Assembly (NCBI RefSeq): GCF_000718515.1
Contig: NZ_JNZS01000031.1
Location: 36,537 to 100,536, forward strand
DNA: 64,000 nt
Source: Micromonospora parva
GTDB lineage: Bacteria > Actinomycetota > Actinomycetes > Mycobacteriales > Micromonosporaceae
Direction of reading: 5' to 3'
Of this stretch, positions 1 through 8,635 are shown in pieces. A model generated the notes under the pieces. The model worked only from the letters and a program-made list of their open reading frames with translations, did no database searches and had not been told where the DNA came from. Both the position numbers and the translations under genes were made by a program. How positions within the stretch are numbered: position 1 is the first letter of the stretch; the number at the start of each line of letters is the position of its first letter.

Positions 1-1641
1 CATGTTGCGCAGATCCAGGGCCAGGTGCCAGCCCGGGTTGTAGCGTCGGCCGCCGGCCGCGCTCACCTTGGCCACCCGCTCCCGCAGCTCGGCGAGCCGG
101 ACCAGCGCGTCGGCCAGCTCACCCTCCCGGCGGATGATGCCCACCAGATCCCCCATGACCGCCTGGAGGTCCTGCTGAAGGGTGTACGGGCTCTCGCCGG
201 TGTCCCGCTGCAGCGGAGCGAGGGCGGTCTCCACGGCGGCCTCGACCTCGTGCACCGCCACCTTCGGCCGGGTGGTCAGCCCGTCGGCGTAGCTGGCGGC
301 GTGCCCGCCCGCCCGCTTGCCGAAGACCAGCAGGTCGGACAGGGAGTTGCCACCGAGTCGGTTGGAACCGTGCATGCCGCCGGAGACCTCACCGGCGGCG
401 AACAGCCCGCGTACGTGGCCGAAGGCGGCACCCGAATCCGGGTCCACCTCGACGCCGCCCATCACGTAGTGACAGGTCGGCCCCACCTCCATCGGCTCGG
501 CCGTGATGTCGACGTCGGCCAGCTCCTTGAACTGGTGGTACATCGACGGCAGCCGCCGGCGGATCTCGTCGGCGGAGCGTCGGCTCGCGATGTCCAGGAA
601 GACACCACCGGCGGGGGAGCCCCGACCGGCCTTGACCTCGCTGTTGATGGCGCGGGCCACCTCGTCGCGGGGGAGCAGCTCCGGCGGACGCCGGTTGTTG
701 TCCGGGTCGGTGTACCAGCGGTCCGCCTCCTCCTCGGTCTCCGCGTACTGCTTGCGGAAGACGTCGGGGACGTAGTCGAACATGAACCGCTTGCCTTCGG
801 AGTTCTTCAGGACACCGCCGTCACCGCGCACCGACTCGGTGACCAGGATGCCCTTCACCGAGGGCGGCCAGACCATGCCGGTGGGGTGGAACTGGAGGAA
901 CTCCATGTTGATCAGCGTCGCCCCGGCGCGCAGCGCCAGCGCGTGCCCGTCCCCGGTGTACTCCCACGAGTTCGAGGTGACCTTGTAGGAGCGTCCGACA
1001 CCGCCGGTGGCCAACACGACCGCCGGCGCCTCGAAGAGGATGAACTCGCCCGACTCCCGGTAGTAGCCGAATGCGCCGGCCACCCGGTCACCGTCGAGCA
1101 GCAGCTCGGTGATGGTCGTCTCGGAGAACACCCGGATCCGGGCGTCGTACGAGCCGAACTCGCGCTGGTCTTCCTGCTGGAGGGAGACGATCTTCTGCTG
1201 GAGGGTGCGGATCAGCTCCAGGCCGGTCCGGTCGCCCACATGCGCCAGACGCGGGTACTCGTGGCCGCCGAAGTTGCGCTGCGAGATCTTGCCGTCCTTG
1301 GTGCGGTCGAAGAGCGCACCGTACGTCTCCAGCTCCCAGATCCGCTGCGGCGACTCCTTCGCGTGCAGCTCGGCCATCCGGAAGTTGTTGAGGAACTTCC
1401 CGCCGCGCATGGTGTCGCGGAAGTGCACCTGCCAGTTGTCCCGGCTGTTCACGTTGCCCATCGCGGCGGCCGCGCCGCCCTCGGCCATCACCGTGTGCGC
1501 CTTGCCGAACAGCGACTTGGAGATGATCGCGGTCTTCTTGCCGGCGAGCCGGGCCTCGATCGCCGCGCGGAGACCGGCGCCGCCGGCCCCGATGACGACG
1601 ACGTCGTAGTGGTGTCGTTCGATGCGAGTGGTTGTGGTCAT
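1..1641 (-). CDS. sdhA: Succinate dehydrogenase/fumarate reductase flavoprotein subunit (partial, C-terminus off the left edge)
   Basis: The FAD-carrying catalytic subunit of respiratory complex II, oxidising succinate to fumarate at the inner face of the membrane. The minus-strand reading from the ATG at 1641 opens with a Rossmann FAD motif (VVVIGAGGAGLRAA), followed by SKSLFGKAHTVMAEGG. Later come the family motifs QFHPTG, RGDGG and GGVEVD, and the C-terminal FAD contact HGSNRLGGNSLSDLLVFG. All 547 codons present are open; the last part of the helical domain is missing because the gene runs off the window. It lies 12 bases downstream of the membrane-anchor gene, so sdhC-sdhA form one operon, and the iron-sulfur subunit would be expected just outside. 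The long plus-strand open frame over it is a GC shadow. Confidence 0.95.
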   Translation of the reverse strand, partial: MTTTTRIERHHYDVVVIGAGGAGLRAAIEARLAGKKTAIISKSLFGKAHTVMAEGGAAAAMGNVNSRDNWQVHFRDTMRGGKFLNNFRMAELHAKESPQRIWELETYGALFDRTKDGKISQRNFGGHEYPRLAHVGDRTGLELIRTLQQKIVSLQQEDQREFGSYDARIRVFSETTITELLLDGDRVAGAFGYYRESGEFILFEAPAVVLATGGVGRSYKVTSNSWEYTGDGHALALRAGATLINMEFLQFHPTGMVWPPSVKGILVTESVRGDGGVLKNSEGKRFMFDYVPDVFRKQYAETEEEADRWYTDPDNNRRPPELLPRDEVARAINSEVKAGRGSPAGGVFLDIASRRSADEIRRRLPSMYHQFKELADVDITAEPMEVGPTCHYVMGGVEVDPDSGAAFGHVRGLFAAGEVSGGMHGSNRLGGNSLSDLLVFGKRAGGHAASYADGLTTRPKVAVHEVEAAVETALAPLQRDTGESPYTLQQDLQAVMGDLVGIIRREGELADALVRLAELRERVAKVSAAGGRRYNPGWHLALDLRNM

Positions 1642-1653
1642 GTCAGGGGCCCT

Positions 1654-2460
1654 TTAGTTGATGAACCGCAGGTCGGAGAACCAGCCGGCAGCGAGCGCCA
1701 TGATGTAGAAGTCGGCCAGCGCCAGGGTGCCGAGGGTGATCCAGGCGAGCTGCATGTGCCGGACGTTCAGGGCCGAGACGAACGTCCAGGCCCGGTAGCG
1801 CACCGGGTGCTTGGAGAAGTGCTTGAGCCGGCCGCCGATGATGTGCCGGCAGGAGTGGCAGGAAATCGTGTACGCCCAGAGCATCACCACGTTGAGCACC
1901 AGGATGATGTTGCCCAGCCCGAAGCCGAAGCCCTTCGGCGAGTGGAACGCGAGGATCGCGTCCCAGGTGTTGATCAGCGAGATGACCGCCGCGGCGTAGA
2001 AGAAGTAGCGGTGCAGGTTCTGCCCGAGCAGCGGGAAACGGGTCTCACCGCTGTACTCCTTGTGCCCGTCCGGGACGGCGCAGGCCGGCGGCGACAGCCA
2101 GAACGACCGGTAGTACGCCTTGCGGTAGTAGTAGCAGGTGAGCCGGAACAGCAGCAGGAACGGCAGCGTCAGCGCGGCGTCCGGGATGATCCACCAGCCG
2201 GGCAGGAAACGGCCGAAGTGCGAGGCGCCCTCGATACACCGCTCCGTGACGCAGGGCGAGTAGAACGGGGTCAGGTAGTGGTAATCCGCGACCCAGTAGA
2301 AGTCGTGCATGAAGACACGGACCGTCGCGTACACGACCCAGGCGCTGAGCCCGATCACGGTGATCAGCGGGGCGAACCACCATCGGTCGGTACGCAACGT
2401 CTTCGCCGCGATGGCGGCGCGCGCCCGCGCCCCCCTCGGCCTCGTTGCCGTTGAAGTCAT
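1654..2460 (-). CDS. sdhC: Succinate dehydrogenase cytochrome b/membrane anchor subunit
   Basis: A 268-residue polytopic protein beginning MTSTATRPRG, chosen over an upstream in-frame start because GAGGAG lies 8-13 bases before this ATG. Five hydrophobic segments are visible: WWFAPLITVIGLSAWVVYA, the stretch around WIIPDAALTLPFLLLF, YFFYAAAVISLINTW, GNIILVLNVVMLWAYTI and LAWITLGTLALADFYIM. His/Cys-rich positions near SCHSCRH and scattered His residues fit heme or quinone binding. Its position directly before sdhA, with a 12-base gap, identifies it as the anchor of the actinobacterial Sdh1-type complex II. The fold assignment comes from context and membrane pattern; exact heme ligands are not assigned. 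Confidence 0.82.
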   Translation of the reverse strand: MTSTATRPRGARARAAIAAKTLRTDRWWFAPLITVIGLSAWVVYATVRVFMHDFYWVADYHYLTPFYSPCVTERCIEGASHFGRFLPGWWIIPDAALTLPFLLLFRLTCYYYRKAYYRSFWLSPPACAVPDGHKEYSGETRFPLLGQNLHRYFFYAAAVISLINTWDAILAFHSPKGFGFGLGNIILVLNVVMLWAYTISCHSCRHIIGGRLKHFSKHPVRYRAWTFVSALNVRHMQLAWITLGTLALADFYIMALAAGWFSDLRFIN

Positions 2461-2705
2461 TCGAGTCGTCTCCTCGACGGGCCCGTACGGGCGGGCTGAT
2501 CTCTCTCCGGTCGGCACGCGGACCGGCGAACCCGCACCCGCTGCCACGTCATGCGCACACCAACGACCGCGCCGGATCGACCGACGCAGCTAAGTGACAC
2601 ACGTTACGCCGATCTCTGCGGGCCGTCCGCGCAAGGGAGTGTCCCGTGTGTCTGGCCTGCGGAAAAGCCCCCAGCGAGCCGGTTTTTCCGTGCGCCGGTT
2701 GACCA
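2461..2705. promoter_or_regulatory. Intergenic region carrying the sdhCA promoter side
   Basis: About 245 bases between the sdhC start and the end of the TldE-like gene. Both neighbours are on the minus strand, so this stretch must hold the sdh promoter; no convincing -35/-10 pair was recognised. At the right end a hairpin (CCGGTTGA, 2695-2702, with TCAACCGG, 2706-2713) overlaps the tldE stop. It abuts a perfect 16-base palindrome, CCGGAGGCGCCTCCGG (2710-2725), and together these may end tldE transcription. Confidence 0.4.
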
Positions 2706-4103
2706 TCAACCGGAGGCGCCTCCGGTGAAGTGCCAGGACGCCAGCCGCAACGAGGGCGCCGCCCACCAGGCACCGTCCACCCGATCCGGTTGACGCACCG
2801 CCCGCGCACCCAGCCCGAGCACCGCCCCCGGCCCCAGCGCCCTCGGGTACGACTCGGTGAACCGCAGGTCACGGACCGCCCTGACCACAGTGCCGTCCTC
2901 GATCAGCCAGACACCATTGCGGGTCAGCCCGGTGACGACGAGGCTCCTCGGGTCGAGCACCCGCGTGTACCAGAGGTCGGTGACCAGCAGGCCCCGGCGC
3001 ACCCCAGCCACCAGCGCGGCGGTGTCCGCGTCGACGACAGCGCCGGCCGCCGCGCCGGTGGTGCTCCGGCCCGCGGCACTGGCCGGGCCCGCCGCCGCAC
3101 CACTCAGCCGCAGGTTGCGGGGCATCGGGCCCCAGGTGGCACCCCCCGCGACAGCGTGCCCGGTGGACTCCGTGCCCGCCTCGGCGGCGGTCCGGCGATC
3201 GTGGGCCACCGCCCTGGTGGTGCCCGCCTCGACCAACGTCAACGCCCCCCGGCCGGTGCCCTCCGCGTCGAACGGCAACCCGGACCCGCCCAGCGGATCG
3301 TCCACCACTGTCACCGCCCTGTCGAACTGGGCCGCGCCCGGCTCGGCGAACGACTGCCGCTCGTTGTACCGCTTGCCGTTGAAGCCGTAGAACGACAAAT
3401 TCTGCAACAGGTCCGCCACGGCGGCCGGCTCGAACACCACCTCGTAGTGCCCCGGCGGCAACTCGACCGGGTCGGCCGCCGCCTGCGCCTTCGCCGCCGC
3501 CTGCGCGCCCAACTCGGCGCCGTCGAGGTCGGACAGCCGGTCAGCGCTGCGCCGGGCCACCCCGTCCGCGCCGTCGCGGCGGGCGATGCCGTCCATCGCC
3601 GCCTCCACCGAGCGGCCGTACGCCGAGTGCCCGGCCGAGTTGGCGAACGCCGACGAGCGGTGCGCGGTACGGCAGTAACCGGCGGTGCTCAGGCCCCCGG
3701 CGGCGGCCACGAACGCCCCCACCCGGTCGGCCCGCTGATCCGGCTCGGCCTGCGCGGTGGCCTCGTCGACGGGCGGCGCCTGCGGCATGGGCACGGGCGC
3801 GGTCAACCCCGGCCAGCCCTGGTCAGGTGGGCACAGCCGCGCCGCCGTCAGGGTGCGCTCCACCAGTGCGGACAACCCGTCGGCGGTGACCACGCTGCCG
3901 CCGCCGGCAGCCGTCCGACCGTCGACGTGCACCCGCAGTCGGACCCCCACTGTCGACTCGGAAACGTTCTGATGGATGCCCGAGTTGGCGAACCGGGTCA
4001 ACGCCAGGTCCGCCCGGGTCACCACCGCCTCCGCCTGCGCGGCCGGCCCGCCGAGCCGCCGCACCAACTCCACAACCTGCCCCGCCAGCTCCAGCTCGGT
4101 CAT
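2706..4103 (-). CDS. TldE/PmbA-family metallopeptidase partner subunit
   Basis: 465 residues (MTELELAGQVVELVRRLGG) resembling PmbA/TldE, the non-metal-binding partner of TldD. The pair degrades unfolded or modified peptides and matures microcin-type peptides in enterobacteria. Visible family features are the early GVRLRVHVDGRTA block and the late SLVVTGLTRNGVWLIEDG segment. No HExxxH zinc motif is present, as expected for TldE. It starts inside the end of tldD with a 4-base ATGA overlap, so the two are translationally coupled. No precursor-peptide gene is evident nearby, so the substrate is unknown. Confidence 0.85.
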   Translation of the reverse strand: MTELELAGQVVELVRRLGGPAAQAEAVVTRADLALTRFANSGIHQNVSESTVGVRLRVHVDGRTAAGGGSVVTADGLSALVERTLTAARLCPPDQGWPGLTAPVPMPQAPPVDEATAQAEPDQRADRVGAFVAAAGGLSTAGYCRTAHRSSAFANSAGHSAYGRSVEAAMDGIARRDGADGVARRSADRLSDLDGAELGAQAAAKAQAAADPVELPPGHYEVVFEPAAVADLLQNLSFYGFNGKRYNERQSFAEPGAAQFDRAVTVVDDPLGGSGLPFDAEGTGRGALTLVEAGTTRAVAHDRRTAAEAGTESTGHAVAGGATWGPMPRNLRLSGAAAGPASAAGRSTTGAAAGAVVDADTAALVAGVRRGLLVTDLWYTRVLDPRSLVVTGLTRNGVWLIEDGTVVRAVRDLRFTESYPRALGPGAVLGLGARAVRQPDRVDGAWWAAPSLRLASWHFTGGASG

Positions 4104-5536
4104 GCCGACACCCCCACCCGGACGTTGCGGAACCGGGCCGGCGCGGCCGGGTGGCCGGTGTGCCCGATCTGGCCGGGCTGGCCCTTGCCGCAGTTGGGCG
4201 TCCCCCAGGAGACCGTCTCACCGGAGAGCATGTCCATCGAGCGCCAGAACAGCGGGCCGATCCCGGTGTACGTGGGGTTGCGCAGCATCCGCCCCCGCCG
4301 CCCCTTCTTGATCTCCCAGCCGACCTCGCAGCCGAACTGGAAGTTGAGACGCTTGTCGTCGATCGACCAGGACCGGTTGAGGTCCATCAGCACCCCGTCG
4401 TCGGTGGCCGCGATGATCTCCTCCAGGGTGTGCGGGCCGGGTTCCAGGCCGACGTTGGTCATCCGCACCATCGGCAGCCGCGCCCACCCGTCGGCCCGTA
4501 CGCTGCCGCCGTAGTCGAGGCTGGCCATCGCTGCGGAGTCCCGGCCGGCCAGCACCCCCACCCAGCGACCGTCGCGGACCGCGTCCCGCTTGACCGCCGG
4601 GGAGCCCTCGTCGTCGAAACCGAAGCTGCCCAACGCGCCCGGGATCGTCGGGTCGATGGTGATGTTCATCAGCTCCGAGCCGTAGCGCAGCGAACCGAGC
4701 TGGGCCAGGTCCAGCCAGGACGTGCCGGCGAACGCCGCCTCCCACCCGAGGATCCGGTCCAGTTCGATGGCGTGCCCCACCGACTCGTGGATCTGAAGGG
4801 CCAACTGCTCGCCGCCGAGGATCAGATCCGTCTCACCGGCCGGGCACTGCGGCGCGGTGAGCAGCGCCCGGGACTCCTCGGCGATCTGCGCGGCGTGCGC
4901 GGCCAGGTCCAGCGACTCGACCAGCTCCCACCCGGTCGTGCCGTACTGGCCGCGGTAGCTGGGCCAGGACCGGCGCTGCGTCTCGCCGTCGCCGATGGAG
5001 GTGGCCGAGATGCCACCACCGCACTCGCGGATGCGCTGGTCGATCCGGTGGCCCTCGCTGGAGACGAACCACTTCGCGGTGTCCCAGATCTGGTAAAGGC
5101 CCTCGGCCAGATCCGCGCCGTGCTCGGCCATCGTGCGGGTCGCGTCGACCAGCAGATCGCCCTTGTCGGACAGGGGCACCCCGAGCGGGTCGATCTGGCA
5201 GCCGGAGGCCCAGCTCGCGGTGACCGCCTCGACCGGCACCAGGTCGACCGGAGGGCCCGGCACCCGCGCGCTCGCCATCGCGGTCCGGGTCGCGCGCCGG
5301 CCGGCGTCGCGGGCGGCGGCGTCCGACAGATCGGGTACGGCGTGGAAGCCCCAGCTCGCCCCGACCAACGCGCGGACTCCCAGCCCGATGCTCTCGTCCT
5401 GGGTCAGCTCCTCCACGTCACCGTTGCGCGCGGTCATCGACTCGTAGCGGCGGTGCATCACCCGGGCGTCGGCGTACCGCGCGCCCGCGTCGAGGGCGGC
5501 CTGTACGGCGGCGGTCGCCGCGTCGAACTCGGTCAT
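4100..5536 (-). CDS. tldD: TldD-family zinc metallopeptidase subunit
   Basis: 478 residues (MTEFDAATAAVQAALDAGARYADARV), a typical TldD length. The metal motif HESVGH is at about residues 250-255 in the segment LALQIHESVGHAIELDR; the two His bind the catalytic metal and the Glu is the general base. The C-terminal half carries TNVGLEPGPHTLEEIIAATDDGV and the NFQFGCEVGWEIKKG block. It leads a two-gene minus-strand operon with the TldE partner. The complex is cytosolic in known cases and cleaves unstructured peptides threaded into its cavity. What it processes here cannot be read from the sequence. Confidence 0.92.
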   Translation of the reverse strand: MTEFDAATAAVQAALDAGARYADARVMHRRYESMTARNGDVEELTQDESIGLGVRALVGASWGFHAVPDLSDAAARDAGRRATRTAMASARVPGPPVDLVPVEAVTASWASGCQIDPLGVPLSDKGDLLVDATRTMAEHGADLAEGLYQIWDTAKWFVSSEGHRIDQRIRECGGGISATSIGDGETQRRSWPSYRGQYGTTGWELVESLDLAAHAAQIAEESRALLTAPQCPAGETDLILGGEQLALQIHESVGHAIELDRILGWEAAFAGTSWLDLAQLGSLRYGSELMNITIDPTIPGALGSFGFDDEGSPAVKRDAVRDGRWVGVLAGRDSAAMASLDYGGSVRADGWARLPMVRMTNVGLEPGPHTLEEIIAATDDGVLMDLNRSWSIDDKRLNFQFGCEVGWEIKKGRRGRMLRNPTYTGIGPLFWRSMDMLSGETVSWGTPNCGKGQPGQIGHTGHPAAPARFRNVRVGVSA

Positions 5537-5567
5537 GGACCGACCCTAGGCCAGCCGCCCACACCTG

Positions 5568-5981
5568 TCAGGGAAGCAGTTCCTCCGGCCGGATGGTCGC
5601 CCGCACCGGCTCGGTCAGTTCCAGAACCTCGCCGCGCTTGGTCGTTGCCCTCTCCAGGTAGTGGCCGCCCTGCCGTTGGTGGAGACGCACGGTCAGGCTC
5701 TCCTGGTCAACGAGCAGATACCACTCGATCCCGGCCGCCGCGTACAGGTGCGGCTTCAACACCCGGTCGATGACGGCGGTGTGTGGCGCGGCGACCTCAC
5801 CGACCAGGAGGACCGCGTCTGCCGGTACGCAGGACGCCTCGAAATCCAGCTCCGTGGCCACCACGAGGTCAGGGTTGAGGATCCGCACGGCGTTCAGCCG
5901 CAGGTTGATCACCGGGAGCACGGTGCGACTCGTCCTGGCGCAACCTCGTTCCAGAGCGACTAGCAGGCCACCGACGATCAC
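5568..5981 (-). CDS. Uma2-family (DUF820) putative endonuclease, N-terminally short
   Basis: The 137-residue open frame from a GTG at 5981 matches the core of the Uma2/DUF820 family, which has a PD-(D/E)XK-like fold. It contains NPDLVVATE (active-site Asp) followed by DAVLLVGEVAAP and KPHLYAAAGIEWYLLVD. Typical members are about 180-195 residues with an N-terminal D-G-x-L-V segment ending RHQ. That segment (RIELLDGGLLIGPSPSVRHQ) is encoded in frame upstream of the GTG, back to a stop at 6084-6086, but contains no usable start codon. The gene is therefore either started within the domain or decayed at its 5' end. Uma2 genes are abundant and mobile in actinobacteria; function here is uncertain. 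Confidence 0.6.
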   Translation of the reverse strand: MIVGGLLVALERGCARTSRTVLPVINLRLNAVRILNPDLVVATELDFEASCVPADAVLLVGEVAAPHTAVIDRVLKPHLYAAAGIEWYLLVDQESLTVRLHQRQGGHYLERATTKRGEVLELTEPVRATIRPEELLP

Positions 5982-6153
5982 CTGGTGTCGGACGGACGGA
6001 GACGGGCCGATGAGCAGGCCGCCGTCGAGGAGTTCGATGCGCGCGGTCGGTGAAGGGGGGCCACGCCGCCGACTATCTGCACCTCACCTGATCGCCCCTG
6101 AGTCGCGGCAGTCCCTGCTGTCGAAGGGCAAGGCGCATCGGGGATGGTGCAGA

Positions 6154-6169
6154 TAACTCAGCTGAGTTA
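6154..6169. repeat. Perfect 16-base palindrome TAACTCAGCTGAGTTA
   Basis: Self-complementary without a spacer, in the gap between the Uma2 remnant and the dipeptide ABC operon. Its size and symmetry fit a dimeric repressor site. It is immediately followed by further palindromes. Confidence 0.6.
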
Positions 6170-6189
6170 CAAGATCGCGCCCGATCTTG
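6170..6189. repeat. Inverted repeat CAAGATCG / CGATCTTG
   Basis: Eight-base perfect arms (6170-6177 and 6182-6189) around a 4-base loop, abutting the palindrome on its left and the longer inverted repeat on its right. Confidence 0.55.
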
Positions 6190-6229
6190 GATGTAGTGGT
6201 ATCGGCGCGTCGGCGATGCCACTACATCC
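6189..6229. repeat. 16-base inverted repeat with 9-base spacer
   Basis: Arms GGATGTAGTGGTATCG (6189-6204) and CGATGCCACTACATCC (6214-6229) pair with one G-T mismatch. It could form a stable hairpin or cruciform. There is no U tract, so it is not a textbook terminator. Confidence 0.65.
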
Positions 6230-6328
6230 TGGTTCGAGCGTGACCTTGGCGGCAGGGGGCGCGCCAAACTCCGCTTCCGGTCTGTCGGGGGCGGTGTTCG
6301 TCGTCAAGATCCGCGCAGTATCGGGGAT

Positions 6329-6374
6329 GTTGCTGTCTCCTGCCTGTCGGAGACAGCAACTTCGGGGAAGTTGC
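6329..6374. repeat. Two mutually exclusive hairpins sharing one arm
   Basis: GTTGCTGTCTCC (6329-6340) pairs perfectly with GGAGACAGCAAC (6349-6360). The end of that right arm, GCAACTTC (6356-6363), also pairs perfectly with GAAGTTGC (6367-6374). The two stems cannot form together, an arrangement typical of attenuators. It lies about 160 bases before the ABC operon on the same strand. Confidence 0.55.
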
Positions 6375-6383
6375 TCGGATCTT

Positions 6384-6424
6384 GGCGCGGGGCGCGGGGC
6401 GCGGGGCGCGGGGCGCGGGGCGCG
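6384..6424. repeat. Tandem heptamer GGCGCGG, five copies plus a partial sixth
   Basis: Five perfect consecutive 7-base units occupy 6384-6418 and a partial unit follows to 6424. Such short arrays change length by slippage. This one lies between the palindrome cluster and the start of the dpp operon, where it would alter promoter or leader spacing. Confidence 0.7.
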
Positions 6425-6530
6425 ATGCCGACTCGTTACGCTCGGGCCCGCTGACACGTGCCGACTTTGTAGCTTATTTTCACCCTCGGGACTTTCCTGT
6501 AAGTTCCCTTCGTCACTGAGGGAGGTGGCC

Positions 6531-7637
6531 GTGGACAGCTCGGAACCGTTGCCGTCCGGCGAACCGGACGACCGTCCCGCCGTGCCGGCACAACGCTCCG
6601 ACCAGGACGCCTACCTGCGGGTGGATGACCTTCGGGTCCGGTTCGACACCTCGGACGGCGTGGTGCGCGCCGTCGACGGGGTGTCGTTCTCCGTCGACCG
6701 GGGTCGCACCCTCGGCATCGTTGGTGAGTCCGGCTCCGGCAAGAGCGTCACCTCGCTGGCCATCCTCGGCCTGCACGACCCGAAACGGACCACCATCACC
6801 GGGGAGATCTCCGTGGGCGGCCGGCAGGTGGTCGGTCTCGCCGACGAGGAGGTACGCCGGCTGCGCGGCCGGGACATGGCGATGATCTTTCAGGATCCGC
6901 TGTCGGCGCTGCACCCGTACTACACGGTGGGCCGGCAGATCGCCGAGGCGTACCGGGTGCACCACCCGAAGGCCAACCGGCGGGAGGCCCGCCAGCGGGC
7001 TGTCGACATGTTGGACCGGGTGGGCATCCCGCAGCCGGCGCGTCGCTTCGACCAGTACCCGCACGAGTTCTCCGGCGGCATGCGACAGCGGGCGATGATC
7101 GCGATGTCCCTGGTCAACGACCCGGCGCTGCTGATCGCCGACGAGCCGACCACCGCGCTGGACGTGACAGTGCAGGCGCAGATCCTGGACCTGCTCGCCG
7201 ACCTGCAGGCCGAGTTCCACTCCGCGATCATCCTGATCACCCACGACCTCGGCGTGGTCGGCCAGGTCGCCGACGACGTGCTGGTCATGTACGGCGGGCG
7301 GGCCGTCGAGCGGGGCAGCGTCGAGCAGGTGCTCCGCTCGCCGCAGCACCCGTACACCTGGGGGTTGCTCTCCAGCGTGCCGTCGCTGCACGGCGACGCG
7401 GACGCGGACCTGGTGCCCATCCCCGGCAACCCGCCCAGCCTGATCAACCTGCCGCAGGGCTGCGCGTTCCACCCACGCTGCCGGTACGCCGACCGGGCCG
7501 GCAGTCGCTCCCGCACCGACGTGCCGGAGCTGCGCCCGGCCGGCGCGGCCGGTCACCTGGTCGCCTGCCACCTCGGCGAAGAGGAGCGTGCCACGTTCTA
7601 CGCCGAGGACGTCGCATCCGTGGGGGTGGCCCGATGA
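6531..7637 (+). CDS. dppD: Dipeptide/oligopeptide ABC transporter ATP-binding protein (DppD/OppD type)
   Basis: A 368-residue ATPase that powers peptide uptake. The GTG at 6531 is chosen because GGGAGG precedes it by 5 bases; the long in-frame extension upstream is non-coding. It shows Walker A GESGSGKS (about residues 65-72), signature FSGGMRQR (about 180), Walker B LLIADEP and switch His in LITHDLG. The C-terminal peptide-transporter extension has CAFHPRC and a final AC, but one of the usual four cysteines is missing (RAGSRSR instead of a C-containing stretch). A metal or Fe-S site there may be incomplete. It overlaps the next ATPase gene by 4 bases (ATGA) and starts a five-gene operon. Confidence 0.9.
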   Translation: MDSSEPLPSGEPDDRPAVPAQRSDQDAYLRVDDLRVRFDTSDGVVRAVDGVSFSVDRGRTLGIVGESGSGKSVTSLAILGLHDPKRTTITGEISVGGRQVVGLADEEVRRLRGRDMAMIFQDPLSALHPYYTVGRQIAEAYRVHHPKANRREARQRAVDMLDRVGIPQPARRFDQYPHEFSGGMRQRAMIAMSLVNDPALLIADEPTTALDVTVQAQILDLLADLQAEFHSAIILITHDLGVVGQVADDVLVMYGGRAVERGSVEQVLRSPQHPYTWGLLSSVPSLHGDADADLVPIPGNPPSLINLPQGCAFHPRCRYADRAGSRSRTDVPELRPAGAAGHLVACHLGEEERATFYAEDVASVGVAR

Positions 7638-8635
7638 CCGACGAACCACTGCTGCGGGTCCGCGGCCTGACCAAGCATTTCCCGGTACGGCAGGGGCTGC
7701 GCGCCACCGGCCTGGTGCGGGCGGTGGACGGGCTCGACTTCGACGTGCGCCCGGGCGAGACGCTCGGCCTGGTGGGGGAGTCGGGCTGCGGCAAGACCAC
7801 CACCGGTCGGATGCTGGTGCGGCTGCTGGAGCCGACCAGCGGCAGCATCGAGTTCGCCGGCCGGGACATCACGCACGCCGGCCGCCGGGAGTTGCGTCCG
7901 CTGCGTCAGGAACTCCAGATCATCTTCCAGGACCCGTACGCGTCGCTGAACCCTCGGCACACCGTCGGCCGGATCGTGGCGATGCCGTTGCAGGTCAACG
8001 GGATCAAGCCGCCGGGCGGGATCAAGGCGCGGGTGCAGGAGTTGCTGGAGCTGGTCGGGTTGAACCCGGAGCACTACAACAGGTACCCGCACGAGTTCTC
8101 CGGCGGCCAGCGCCAGCGCATCGGCATCGCCCGCGCGCTGGCCCTGCGGCCCAAGCTGATCGTCGCCGACGAGCCGGTCTCCGCGCTGGACGTGTCGATC
8201 CAGGCGCAGGTCGTCAACCTGCTGCGTGACCTGCAACGGGAACTCGGCCTGGCGTTCGTCTTCATCGCGCACGACCTGGCGGTGATCAGGCACTTCTGCC
8301 AGCGGGTCGCGGTGATGTACCTGGGCCGGATCGTGGAGATCGGCGACCGGGAGGACATCTACGAGCGCCCGCAGCACCCGTACACCCGGGCTCTGCTCTC
8401 GGCGATCCCGGACGTCACCCAGCTCGGCCCGGCGGGCCGGATCCGGCTGACCGGTGACGTGCCCACCCCGCTCGACCCGCCGTCGGGCTGCCGGTTCCGC
8501 ACCCGGTGCTGGAAGGCGCAGGACATCTGCGCCACCGAGGAGCCCGCGCTGGTCCCGCGCGACGGCGGCCGGCAGGCCACCGCGTGTCACTTCCCCGAGG
8601 TGGCGGCTCCGATCGACGAGGAGGTGTCGTCGTGA
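7634..8635 (+). CDS. dppF: Dipeptide/oligopeptide ABC transporter ATP-binding protein (DppF/OppF type)
   Basis: A 333-residue second ATPase of the heterodimer. It has Walker A GESGCGKT (about residues 48-55), signature [15 protein letters not shown], Walker [13 protein letters not shown] and switch FIAHDLAV. The C-terminal extension keeps four cysteines (CRF, RCW, ICA, ACHF), unlike its DppD partner. Start ATG overlaps the DppD stop, and its own stop overlaps the GTG of the permease gene that follows, so the three are translationally coupled. It works at the cytoplasmic face with the two permeases downstream. Confidence 0.92.
   Translation: MTDEPLLRVRGLTKHFPVRQGLRATGLVRAVDGLDFDVRPGETLGLVGESGCGKTTTGRMLVRLLEPTSGSIEFAGRDITHAGRRELRPLRQELQIIFQDPYASLNPRHTVGRIVAMPLQVNGIKPPGGIKARVQELLELVGLNPEHYNRYPHEFSGGQRQRIGIARALALRPKLIVADEPVSALDVSIQAQVVNLLRDLQRELGLAFVFIAHDLAVIRHFCQRVAVMYLGRIVEIGDREDIYERPQHPYTRALLSAIPDVTQLGPAGRIRLTGDVPTPLDPPSGCRFRTRCWKAQDICATEEPALVPRDGGRQATACHFPEVAAPIDEEVSS

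Larger units (their letters stand above)
5982..6530. other. Gene-poor 550-base region: decayed Uma2 5' end, palindrome cluster and heptamer repeat
   Basis: No credible gene start was found here. The left 100 bases still encode the missing N-terminal part of the Uma2 domain on the minus strand. The right part is packed with inverted repeats and a GC-rich 7-base tandem array, listed separately, before the ribosome-binding site of the ABC operon (GGGAGG at 6520-6525). Confidence 0.6.

Noticed and set aside
25..2454. An 809-codon plus-strand open frame over sdhA/sdhC
   Set aside because: It is antisense to two clear genes, has Arg/Val/Pro/Gly-rich composition of a GC shadow and matches no family.
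6384..6424. Possible CRISPR-like array
   Set aside because: Units are 7 bases without spacers; this is a simple tandem repeat.
6144..6530. N-terminal extension of the DppD frame from an ATG at 6144
   Set aside because: It would translate the palindromes and heptamer array; the GTG at 6531 has a proper ribosome-binding site and gives the family length.
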